Shown: in pieces, positions 36,723 through 43,646 of the stretch | Position numbering within the stretch: position 1 is the first letter of the stretch | Layout: each line of letters begins with the position of its first letter | Assembly (NCBI GenBank): GCA_030600545.1 | Contig: JAUVLV010000018.1 | Location: 1-44,138 of the forward strand | Direction: 5' to 3' | Origin: Candidatus Aegiribacteria sp. | GTDB lineage: Bacteria; Fermentibacterota; Fermentibacteria; Fermentibacterales; JCC-6 | Length of the DNA stretch: 44,138 nucleotides | Position numbers and translations under genes: made by a program | The notes under the pieces: generated by a model | Database searches by the model: none | What the model was told of the DNA's origin: nothing | Seen by the model: the letters and a program-made list of their open reading frames with translations, nothing else

Positions 36723-37484
36723 TTACCTCTTCTCCTTATGACTCATGGATGTTCCATCTGAATATGTAAGCAGTTCAGGTTTTCCAGTACCGTTTTTCAT
36801 GCGGCAGTAAGTGAATCTCGTCAGCCAGTCTCCAAGAGAGACATATATACCTTTTTTACTTCTATTGACAGTGTCCAGGTGTGTGTGGCCTGCAATAATG
36901 ATATCAATACCCTCATCGAATTTGCCCTTAATCCAGTCCTGCAGTCCTGAGGATATACTATCAAGGTTACGCCTGAGAATTCTCTTACTTGTATCTGAGA
37001 AACGCCTTGCCAGGAAAGTACCAAGGTCAGGATGAAGAAGGCTGAAGAGAAATCTGCTTATTCTCGATCTTAAAACCGGCTTTAAAAGCCTGTAACCGAC
37101 GTCACCAGATCCCAGTCCGTCGCCATGAGCCAGGAGTACCCGCTTTCCACTTATATCCAATGTCAGATAATCATCAAAGTGGATTATTGCCCCGGTCGCT
37201 TCACTGAAATGCCTTCCTACCCAGAAGTCATGATTGCCGGGAAGGAAGTGAACTGTCCATCCTTTATCGGAAAGCCTTCTTAATGCGGAAAGGCATCTTT
37301 CGAATCCGGATGGGATAACGCTCTGGTATTCGAACCAGAAATCGAAGAGATCGCCCAGTATCCAGAGTTCTCCCGGATCGTTGAGATCATGGAGACAATC
37401 AAGGAAGGAAATGAATCTATTCCGACCGGGATGAGGTTCCCGCTCCGGGAAAAGATGAACATCACTCAGAAAGAATCTGTCCAT
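36723..37484 (-). CDS. lpxH: UDP-2,3-diacylglucosamine diphosphatase-like metallophosphoesterase
   Basis: This 253-residue calcineurin-like phosphoesterase has the full set of metal motifs: SDVHLF (Asp8, His10), GDLFDFW (Asp45), GNHD (Asn84, His85), AHGDG (His120) and GHTHLD (His200, His202). The order and spacing fit LpxH, which removes UMP from UDP-2,3-diacylglucosamine in lipid A synthesis. A general LpxH-like phosphoesterase acting on another UDP-lipid is an alternative, since no other lpx gene is present. Its start overlaps the lipoprotein stop by one base (TAATG). Confidence 0.8.
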   Translation of the reverse strand: MDRFFLSDVHLFPEREPHPGRNRFISFLDCLHDLNDPGELWILGDLFDFWFEYQSVIPSGFERCLSALRRLSDKGWTVHFLPGNHDFWVGRHFSEATGAIIHFDDYLTLDISGKRVLLAHGDGLGSGDVGYRLLKPVLRSRISRFLFSLLHPDLGTFLARRFSDTSKRILRRNLDSISSGLQDWIKGKFDEGIDIIIAGHTHLDTVNRSKKGIYVSLGDWLTRFTYCRMKNGTGKPELLTYSDGTSMSHKEKR

Positions 37485-37984
37485 TATTCCCCTCTGTGGA
37501 TGGAAGGTAAAAGTCTTGAAGGCGATCCGAAACCGTTTCCAGCGATCTCTTCACCTTCAGTAGTCAGGATCAGGCAGGATGGCAGTATATCGGTATCCAT
37601 CTTCTTCATGACATCGAAATCCGCAAGATATACGGGCAAAGATATTCCCATGTTATTGATAACGCGCTGAGCATGATTTCTCGAATCATGATCCGGCTGG
37701 ACAGGCAGAGCCAGAATGGTTGTGTCAAGTGAAGCCAGGAAAAGAAGATCAGCCTGCATCTCATCGTGTTTATAAAGGGGGAGCCAGTAGTAGAGAATGA
37801 CATCGGTTTCAAGAAGAACATCCACCGTGTCTCCTGAGGGAGCAACAAGAACACCGGGCAGCTGCACAGTAAGTTGGCCGGTAAGTGTTGAGTCACTATT
37901 GCCAGATTCTACTTTTTCCGTTCTTTCATCGCAGCCGCAGATAAGAATAAGGGAAATCACGAATAACACAATTGTACTTTTCAT
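37484..37984 (-). CDS. Lipoprotein with a thioredoxin-like fold lacking the redox cysteines
   Basis: The protein has 166 residues from the ATG at 37984. The signal peptide has lipobox LICGC, with the modified Cys at residue 18, followed by DERTEK. The rest has a thioredoxin-like pattern: ILYYWLPLYKHDEMQADLLFLAS, where TlpA-type proteins carry WCxxC after the tryptophan, and LPVYLADFDV with a cis-Pro-like LPSCLILT segment. The CxxC motif is absent, so redox chemistry is unlikely; it may be a chaperone or binding protein. It is the first gene of the envelope operon, 62 bases after the gene at 38047. A longer start with TTG at 38014 would add ten residues but spoil the signal peptide. Confidence 0.7.
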   Translation of the reverse strand: MKSTIVLFVISLILICGCDERTEKVESGNSDSTLTGQLTVQLPGVLVAPSGDTVDVLLETDVILYYWLPLYKHDEMQADLLFLASLDTTILALPVQPDHDSRNHAQRVINNMGISLPVYLADFDVMKKMDTDILPSCLILTTEGEEIAGNGFGSPSRLLPSIHRGE

Positions 37985-38046
37985 ATTAGTATTTTTCCAT
38001 TCATGAAAATTCAATTTCAGCAGGAAATCAGTAAATCCTGTTCAAA

Positions 38047-38511
38047 TTACTGGTCACTAGTCATAATTGAAAACAGTCTGACTGGCCAGGATTCGGAGTT
38101 CTGGCTTCGTATAATGACTAAAGCATCTGTATCCTGTACAACAGCGGTGAAGTGAAAGTTCCTGCGGGTTTCAAAATCAGCATTCGACGAGAGATTCAAT
38201 GGAGATGTTATTCTGATAAGAACGTCCCCGGTTCTCACATCTCTTGCTGTAAAGAATTTGTAAGGGTAGTAATCGTGTGTTCCGAAAGCTACGCAGCCGG
38301 GGAGTGGAGGTTCAATTCCCTCAATCATCCACCAGCCGCCGGACCAGACGGAATCGGATAAGGAAAGCGTAGATGCATGGATGGCTATCTCTCCGATATC
38401 TGACATAGTACTTGCAGGTTTCCTGAACAGTAACGGCATCGACGCTAAAAGCAGGAATCCAATTATTACCGCTGATATCCTGGCAGCTGTCAATTCCGAC
38501 AAATCATGCAT
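38047..38511 (-). CDS. Single-TM protein of unknown function following the anti-sigma gene
   Basis: This 154-residue protein has one hydrophobic helix near the N-terminus (about 13-28) and a 120-residue domain outside. The domain is beta-rich (DSVWSGGWWMIEGIEPPLPGC) and has a DYYPYKFFTARDV element. No known family is recognised. Its start overlaps the anti-sigma gene by eight bases, so it belongs to the sigma operon and may be a co-anti-sigma factor, or a sensor that interacts with the anti-sigma protein (inference). Confidence 0.65.
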   Translation of the reverse strand: MHDLSELTAARISAVIIGFLLLASMPLLFRKPASTMSDIGEIAIHASTLSLSDSVWSGGWWMIEGIEPPLPGCVAFGTHDYYPYKFFTARDVRTGDVLIRITSPLNLSSNADFETRRNFHFTAVVQDTDALVIIRSQNSESWPVRLFSIMTSDQ

Positions 38512-38725
38512 TTGTCAGTAAACTGCTGATCGTGTTCTGCAGCTCGAAAGGAGCTTTGTATTGCATGTGATTCCTCATGGTTTGCTGAATGTATTCAGTC
38601 TGCCTGAAGAACTCTTTGCAGTCCGGACAATCATCCATATGATCCATAAGGTTTTTGCGATGCTCTGAAGCCAGCTCTCCCGAAATGTAATCGTGCATAT
38701 ATAAATGAGCATCTTCACATGTCAT
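38504..38725 (-). CDS. Zinc-finger anti-sigma factor (ZAS/zf-HC2)
   Basis: This short 73-residue protein carries the ZAS motif: Cys3, His29, Cys33 and Cys36 (HMDDCPDC, a His-x3-Cys-x2-Cys site). There is no membrane helix, so it should be a soluble zinc anti-sigma factor that binds the ECF sigma protein and releases it on a thiol or metal signal. It overlaps the sigma gene by ATGA, the usual arrangement for such pairs. Confidence 0.88.
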   Translation of the reverse strand: MTCEDAHLYMHDYISGELASEHRKNLMDHMDDCPDCKEFFRQTEYIQQTMRNHMQYKAPFELQNTISSLLTNA

Positions 38726-39285
38726 ACTATTTCCCCCCCCATTGCCACGTTCTTCCAGTCAGAAAGAAGATGGCGCAGTATCATTCTGCCTCTGTGTATT
38801 CTGGATCTTACTGTACCGATCGGTATATCAAGGATAGATGCGATATCTGTATATGAAAACCCCTGCACATCGCATAGTACTACGGAATCCTTGAATTCCT
38901 CAGGAAGATTAGCGATAGCTCTTGTGATATCTTCCTTTAACAAATTATCCAGAAACTTGACACTCGGGTCAGGACCGTGCTTTTTCAGCTCCGACACATC
39001 CTCCCTGACCATCTGCTCTATCCACTCTCCAGCTGTACCCTCTGGCTTTCTTCCATTTTTTCTGATTTTATTCAGAAATGTATTACGCATTATCGTAAAC
39101 AACCAAGCCCCTGCATTTGTTCCAAGGGAGTACTGCTTTTCAGATTTGAGTGCGTTCAGATAAGTATCCTGGACAAGGTCGGACGCGTCTTCACTGTTCT
39201 TGCAAAGATATATTGCGTATCCGTAGAGTTTATCCAGGTGACTGAGCACTTCCTTCTCAAAAATCTTTCTTCGTTTGTTTTTCAT
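38722..39285 (-). CDS. ECF-family RNA polymerase sigma factor
   Basis: This protein has 187 residues from the ATG at 39285, with GAGAG just upstream; a TTG at 39303 is possible but not needed. Region 2 has ASDLVQDTYLNALK and GAWLFTIMRNTFLN, which bind -10 DNA and core enzyme. Region 4 has LPEEFKDSVVLCDVQGFSYTDIAS with IGTVRSRIHRGR, the -35 recognition helix. The order (sigma, zinc anti-sigma, one-TM protein) is that of a typical autoregulated ECF unit. It reads into the envelope operon, so it may control lipoprotein, LpxH and glycan genes (inference). Confidence 0.95.
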   Translation of the reverse strand: MKNKRRKIFEKEVLSHLDKLYGYAIYLCKNSEDASDLVQDTYLNALKSEKQYSLGTNAGAWLFTIMRNTFLNKIRKNGRKPEGTAGEWIEQMVREDVSELKKHGPDPSVKFLDNLLKEDITRAIANLPEEFKDSVVLCDVQGFSYTDIASILDIPIGTVRSRIHRGRMILRHLLSDWKNVAMGGEIV

Positions 39286-39582
39286 ATTACTCTCAATATA
39301 CAATATTCGTTGTTTATAAACTAGTAAACGAATCGTCCATATGCCAATAGGTTACCGTCCAGCACAACCGGTAGTGGTGCCCCCTTGCCAAAGGTACAAA
39401 ATATTGATAGTCTACCTCTGTCGATGGCGTTTTTGACTTGCGACTTTGAAATGAGTTTATTTAGGAGTTGGAACCCCATTATTATTTTGAAGGTAGTGAT
39501 AAAATTCATAGATGTGGATTAATTAATAGTGTTTATTATTACTGCTGACGATTACCCCTTATCATGGGGCAGGAGGGTGTAG
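39286..39582. promoter_or_regulatory. Divergent promoter region between ECF sigma operon and nrdJ
   Basis: This region is AT-rich around its ends and must hold both promoters. On the minus strand, GTAACC (39351-39356) is followed after 14 bases by CGATTC toward the sigma gene, which loosely resembles an ECF-type -35/-10 pair. A 62-codon minus frame at 39321-39509 has no ribosome binding site and I do not annotate it. I looked for a cobalamin riboswitch, since nrdJ needs B12, and found no B12 box. Confidence 0.3.
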
Positions 39583-42003
39583 TTGGCTGAGCTCCATCTG
39601 CAGAACGATCTATTCTCGGAAACAGACAGTAGCAGTGAACAGTTTATTGATGACGGAAAATCCTCATCTGATTTTAGTGGATTGATTACACCTGAGTTCA
39701 GCAGTAACGCTCAAACTGTTCTGAGAAAGCGGTACCTGAAAAAAACTGAATCCGGGGAAATAATTGAGAAGCCGGGGGATATGCTTCTGCGTGTTGCTGA
39801 AGCCGTTGCATCTGCTGAGGAGAAATACCAGAATAATGTAGAACAGATGACGGTTACATTTTACAATATGATGGCTAAAAAGGAATTCCTTCCCAATTCT
39901 CCAACACTTATGAATGCCGGAAGAGAACTCGGACAGCTTTCAGCATGTTTCGTTCTTCCTGTCGAAGACAGTATGGAAAGCATATTTTCTGCTATAAAGA
40001 ATACTGCACTGATACATAAGAGTGGCGGGGGAACAGGATTTTCATTCTCAAAGATACGCCCTGTTAATGATACTGTGATGTCCACAAAAGGTGTTTCCAG
40101 CGGCCCGATTTCTTTCATGACGGTTTTTGATCAGGCCACAGAAACCATCAAGCAGGGAGGCGTACGCCGGGGAGCCAATATGGCTGTTCTCAGGGTTGAC
40201 CATCCGGACATCAGTGAATTTATAAACGTAAAGCGAGATATGGAAAAGCTGAATAATTTCAACTTGTCAGTTGCAGCTACCGATGAATTCATGGATGCTG
40301 TTGAAAGGGGGACCAGGTACAATCTTGTAAACCCCCGGAACGGTAAGGTAGTCGGTTCAAGGGACGCAAATGAAATATTCGATGATATTATTGATTCCGC
40401 ATGGAATTCAGGGGAGCCGGGACTGGTTTTCATTGACCGCATGAATGACGCTAACCCTACACCGTATATTGGTGATATTGAAGCCACAAATCCATGTGGA
40501 GAGCAGCCGCTGCTTCCATATGAGGCGTGCAACCTTGGTTCTGTAAATGTTTCCGTTATGGCTGAAAAGAACGAGAACGAAAAGTTTACAATGAACTGGT
40601 CTAAGCTTGAAACAACTGTAAAAACTGCTATAAGATTTCTGGACGATGTGATAGAGATCAATCGTTATCCTCTTGAAGAGATAGCTGAGATGGTGGCCGG
40701 GAATCGAAAAGTAGGCCTTGGTGTTATGGGCTTTGCAGATCTTCTTTTCAGGTTACGAATACCTTACGACTCAGAGGAAGCGTTGCTGTTCGCAGAAGAA
40801 CTTATGAGTTTCATTGCTGAGAAGGGAAGAAAAGCAAGTGCTGATCTGGCTGTGGAACGGGGACCATTTCCGAATTTCAAAGGAAGCGTTTACGATATCA
40901 AACATTTGCCTTCGATACGTAATGCCACAGTAACGACAATTGCGCCAACCGGTTCGATCAGTATCCTTGCTGGATGTTCCGGTGGCATTGAACCTGTATT
41001 TGCTCTTGCCTTTACAAGGCGAAACCTGTTAGACAAAGATGATGAACTGCATGAAGTAGTTCCAGAATTCGGGAAAATCGCGAGGGAACGAAACTTTTTC
41101 TCTGAAGAGGTTTTTGCAGAGATTGCTGAAAAAGGAACCTGCCAGGGAATACCCGAGATTCCGGAAGATATTCAGAGGGTATTTGTCACTTCTCACGATA
41201 TATCTCCCGCTTACCATGTAAGAATGCAGGCTGCTTTCCAGAAATACACTGATAACGCAGTTTCAAAAACGGTGAATCTTCCCGAGCACGCCACGAGAAA
41301 GAATGTTGCGGATGTTTTCAAGCTTTCCCGCAGGATCGGGTGTAAAGGTGTTACGGTTTATCGGGATAAAAGCAGGGACAAGCAGGTTCTTAATCTTGCG
41401 AACTCAAAGGAGTCCGAGAAGGCCAATGACGTTGCGCTGCCATCAATGCCCATAGGTCCAAGGGACAGGGGAGATGTTACTTCAGGGATAACAAGAAGAA
41501 TCAGAACCGGTTGCGGTAAGTTGTATATAACAATAAATAGAGATGAAAATGGACCTGTTGAGCTGTTCTCCCAGATGGGAAAAGCCGGTGGATGTGCCGC
41601 CAGCCAGTCGGAAGCCATAAGCAGGCTCATTTCTCTGGCCTTAAGATCCAATGTTAAGCCCAAGGCCATAGTGAAAGAGCTCAAGGGAATAAGCTGTCAT
41701 AGAATCGTCTGGCAGGGCGGTAATAGAATTCTGTCCTGTGCTGATGCCATCGGTCAGACCATTGAATGGTACAGCAACGAGAATATTGATGACTTAGCCA
41801 TGAAAAGTACCGATACAATTCAGTCAATTGAACCGGTACCAAGTGAACAGACTAACAACACTGAAATGAATGATGCTGAATCGGACGATGAAGAAGTAGT
41901 GGAGAACCTTGCCGGAGCCTGTCCAATGTGCGGAGGACCTCTCAAGTACGAATCAGGATGTGTTGCCTGTGCCCTCAATTGCGGCTATTCCGAGTGTGGC
42001 TGA
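39583..42003 (+). CDS. nrdJ: Adenosylcobalamin-dependent (class II) ribonucleotide reductase
   Basis: This 806-residue enzyme makes deoxyribonucleotides with a B12-generated thiyl radical, working with or without oxygen. Catalytic residues: Cys122 (LSACFVLP) and Cys316 (EACNLG) form the reducing pair, and Cys305 with Glu307 in NPCGEQ are the radical and proton-transfer site. SGGGTGFSFSKIRP is the substrate loop. A TSCPD domain (about 640-720) has GCGKLYITINRDENGP. The C-terminus holds a Cys-rich ribbon (Cys780, 783, 793, 796, 800, 805; CPMCGG...CGYSECG), which is the redox tail of this subfamily. It starts with TTG, five bases after AGGAGGG. No nrdA/B/D is in the window. It is the only gene here on the plus strand downstream of the operon break. 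Confidence 0.96.
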   Translation: MAELHLQNDLFSETDSSSEQFIDDGKSSSDFSGLITPEFSSNAQTVLRKRYLKKTESGEIIEKPGDMLLRVAEAVASAEEKYQNNVEQMTVTFYNMMAKKEFLPNSPTLMNAGRELGQLSACFVLPVEDSMESIFSAIKNTALIHKSGGGTGFSFSKIRPVNDTVMSTKGVSSGPISFMTVFDQATETIKQGGVRRGANMAVLRVDHPDISEFINVKRDMEKLNNFNLSVAATDEFMDAVERGTRYNLVNPRNGKVVGSRDANEIFDDIIDSAWNSGEPGLVFIDRMNDANPTPYIGDIEATNPCGEQPLLPYEACNLGSVNVSVMAEKNENEKFTMNWSKLETTVKTAIRFLDDVIEINRYPLEEIAEMVAGNRKVGLGVMGFADLLFRLRIPYDSEEALLFAEELMSFIAEKGRKASADLAVERGPFPNFKGSVYDIKHLPSIRNATVTTIAPTGSISILAGCSGGIEPVFALAFTRRNLLDKDDELHEVVPEFGKIARERNFFSEEVFAEIAEKGTCQGIPEIPEDIQRVFVTSHDISPAYHVRMQAAFQKYTDNAVSKTVNLPEHATRKNVADVFKLSRRIGCKGVTVYRDKSRDKQVLNLANSKESEKANDVALPSMPIGPRDRGDVTSGITRRIRTGCGKLYITINRDENGPVELFSQMGKAGGCAASQSEAISRLISLALRSNVKPKAIVKELKGISCHRIVWQGGNRILSCADAIGQTIEWYSNENIDDLAMKSTDTIQSIEPVPSEQTNNTEMNDAESDDEEVVENLAGACPMCGGPLKYESGCVACALNCGYSECG

Positions 42004-42069
42004 TAAAACAATTCATATCAGATAATCATCAGGTCAATAGTTAACCCATAAGTTCAACAAATTACTATC

Positions 42070-42404
42070 CGGCAGAACTATCTCAGAAGGACAATCCGGG
42101 CTGAGGTAATGTCACCTGATCCACTCACAAGACGAATAAGGTAAACCCCATCGGCCATCGTTTCGCCGCCCGATACGCAACCAGCCCACAGGAAGGAGTT
42201 CTGTCCCTCAGCCAATTGGCCAAGCTCATAGTCGCTCACCAGCCGCCCCGACGTATCGAAAACTTCGAGCCTGACAGACTCGAACCCCAGAGACTGGAAC
42301 AGCACTATGGCGGTGGACCTAACCGGATTCGGACAGACCGAGCTGATGGAAAGAAGCTCCTGAACCGGGGTGACAGGTATGTCCTCCACTGAGACCGGCA
42401 TACC
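42070..42404. repeat. Direct duplication of the RCC1-gene 3' end (second copy at 43639-43973)
   Basis: Sequence from CGGCAGA-CTATCTCAGAAGG onward through the C-terminal domain code is nearly the same in two places, offset by 1569 bases (42070 and 43639). Identity is high by eye throughout, with scattered substitutions. The duplication begins a few bases past both stop codons, which points to a whole-gene tandem duplication. Confidence 0.8.
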
Positions 42405-43295
42405 ATGAAGCCCCAGGCTATGGTAACCTCCACCTGCCAGATCCACGAAGTCCGTATTGGGCGCGGGGACGTTGCATTGGCCGAAGTAGTTCCATCCCCA
42501 GGCCACTATAGAGCCGTCTTCTTTCACCCCCAGGCTATGGTTATATCCACATGCCACTTTCACGAATCCAGTGTTGGGCACAGGGACGTCGCATTGGCCG
42601 TAATCGTTATACCCCCAGGCCACTATCGAGCTGTCCGCTTTCAGCCCCAGGCTGTGGTTACCTCCTGCCACATCCACGAATCCAGTGTTGGGCGCGGGGA
42701 CGTTGCATTGGCTGTCGCTGTTATCCCCCCAGGCCACTATCGAGCCGTCTTCTTTCAGCCCCAGACTATGGAAACATCCACCTGCCAGATCCACGAATCC
42801 CGTATTGGGTGCGGGGACGTTGCATTGGCTGTCGCTGTTATCCCCCCAGGCCACTATCGAGCCGTCTTCTTTCACCCCCAGGCTGTGGTAATATCCAGCT
42901 GCCACATCCACGAATCCCGTATTGGGTGCGGGGACGTCACATTGGCCGTAGCTGTTACTCCCCCAGGCCACTATCGAGCCGTCCTCTTTCAGCCCCAGAT
43001 TGTGGTAACATCCACCTGCCACATCCACGAATCCAGTGTTGGGCGCGGGGACGGTGCATTGGCCGTTTCCGTTATCCCCCCAGGCCACTATCGAGCTGTC
43101 TTCCTTCAACCCAAGACTGTGGTAACGTCCACATGCCACATCCACGAATCCCGTATTGGGTGCGGGGACGTCGCATTGGCCATATTCGTTCCACCCCCAT
43201 GCCACTATCGAGCCGTCCTCCTGGGCGTGCGATGATCCTGCAAGAAACACCAGGAGAGTAAGACAGATATAAAATGAAAGTCTTGAGTATCGCAT
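42078..43295 (-). CDS. Secreted RCC1-repeat protein with C-terminal sorting-type domain
   Basis: The protein has 405 residues from the ATG at 43295. The signal peptide ends SSHA before QEDGS. Residues 26-297 contain seven near-identical 39-residue units (one of 38), each with SIVAWG-N--GQC-VPAPNTGFVDVA-GYHSLGLK, an RCC1-like seven-bladed propeller. The last 108 residues have SISSVCPNPVRSTAIVLF and SGRLVSDYEL, plus GVYLIRLVSGSGD, typical of a Por/T9SS-style or FlgD-like C-terminal Ig-fold that guides export to the surface. The start upstream at 43346 would spoil the signal peptide. It is co-directional with, and 351 bases downstream of, its partial paralogue at 43647. Confidence 0.88.
   Translation of the reverse strand: MRYSRLSFYICLTLLVFLAGSSHAQEDGSIVAWGWNEYGQCDVPAPNTGFVDVACGRYHSLGLKEDSSIVAWGDNGNGQCTVPAPNTGFVDVAGGCYHNLGLKEDGSIVAWGSNSYGQCDVPAPNTGFVDVAAGYYHSLGVKEDGSIVAWGDNSDSQCNVPAPNTGFVDLAGGCFHSLGLKEDGSIVAWGDNSDSQCNVPAPNTGFVDVAGGNHSLGLKADSSIVAWGYNDYGQCDVPVPNTGFVKVACGYNHSLGVKEDGSIVAWGWNYFGQCNVPAPNTDFVDLAGGGYHSLGLHGMPVSVEDIPVTPVQELLSISSVCPNPVRSTAIVLFQSLGFESVRLEVFDTSGRLVSDYELGQLAEGQNSFLWAGCVSGGETMADGVYLIRLVSGSGDITSARIVLLR
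42405..43220 (-). repeat. Seven tandem RCC1 blade repeats (117-base units)
   Basis: The units are about 117 bases each (one is 114) and are highly similar at DNA level: the VPAPNTGFVD and SIVAWGDN codons recur almost unchanged, and two central units share DNSDSQCNVPAPNTGFVD. Low divergence suggests recent amplification or gene conversion. The antisense frame stays open across the array only because the repeat has no stop codons in that frame. Confidence 0.85.
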
Positions 43296-43646
43296 TGTAC
43301 CACCATCCCTTCTCCATCTATGGGGTCGTATCTTGAATTTTGACATTTCAATAACTGTTGGTCAGTATTACTCTGCCTGAAAAAGTATACACGGGGCAAT
43401 TTTCAATGTCAAACAATAATCGAATTCTGGACGCTATTTTATTGCTAAAGGGATGTTTCCGTATACGGTCAGGAGCGATGCCTTTAAGCAGCGACCCGAA
43501 CCGTTCCGGTCTGATTTCCTTACAGTTGCATAGGGATAAGGTAGCCCGTTATCAGCTCAAGTTCGATCTCGGTATCGTTCCTTATGAGCGTTAATGACAC
43601 TGTAGAACCGACAGTGTCACTTGGTGCATGAATCTATTCGGCAGAG
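43296..43646. other. Intergenic region between the two RCC1 genes with a hairpin
   Basis: A perfect nine-base-pair inverted repeat, TGACACTGT (43595-43603) with ACAGTGTCA (43611-43619), surrounds a seven-base loop about 30 bases after the stop of the upstream minus-strand RCC1 gene. No T-run follows, so termination is uncertain. A plus-strand frame of 78 codons (43358-43594) has no ribosome binding site or known family and is not called. Confidence 0.4.

Noticed and set aside
39321-39509. A 62-codon minus-strand frame just upstream of the ECF sigma gene
   Set aside because: No ribosome binding site, no recognised family, and it would overlap the likely sigma promoter.
39286-39582. Cobalamin riboswitch ahead of nrdJ
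   Set aside because: No B12 box or matching conserved core on the plus strand.
42405-43235. A 276-codon plus-strand open frame, with a second of 236 codons in another frame, antisense to the RCC1 gene
   Set aside because: Both exist only because the 117-base repeat lacks stop codons in those frames; the encoded peptides are repeats of the shadow, and the minus-strand frame has a signal peptide and known domains.
43358-43594. A 78-codon plus-strand frame between the RCC1 genes
   Set aside because: No ribosome binding site or family; its end abuts the hairpin. Cannot be supported.
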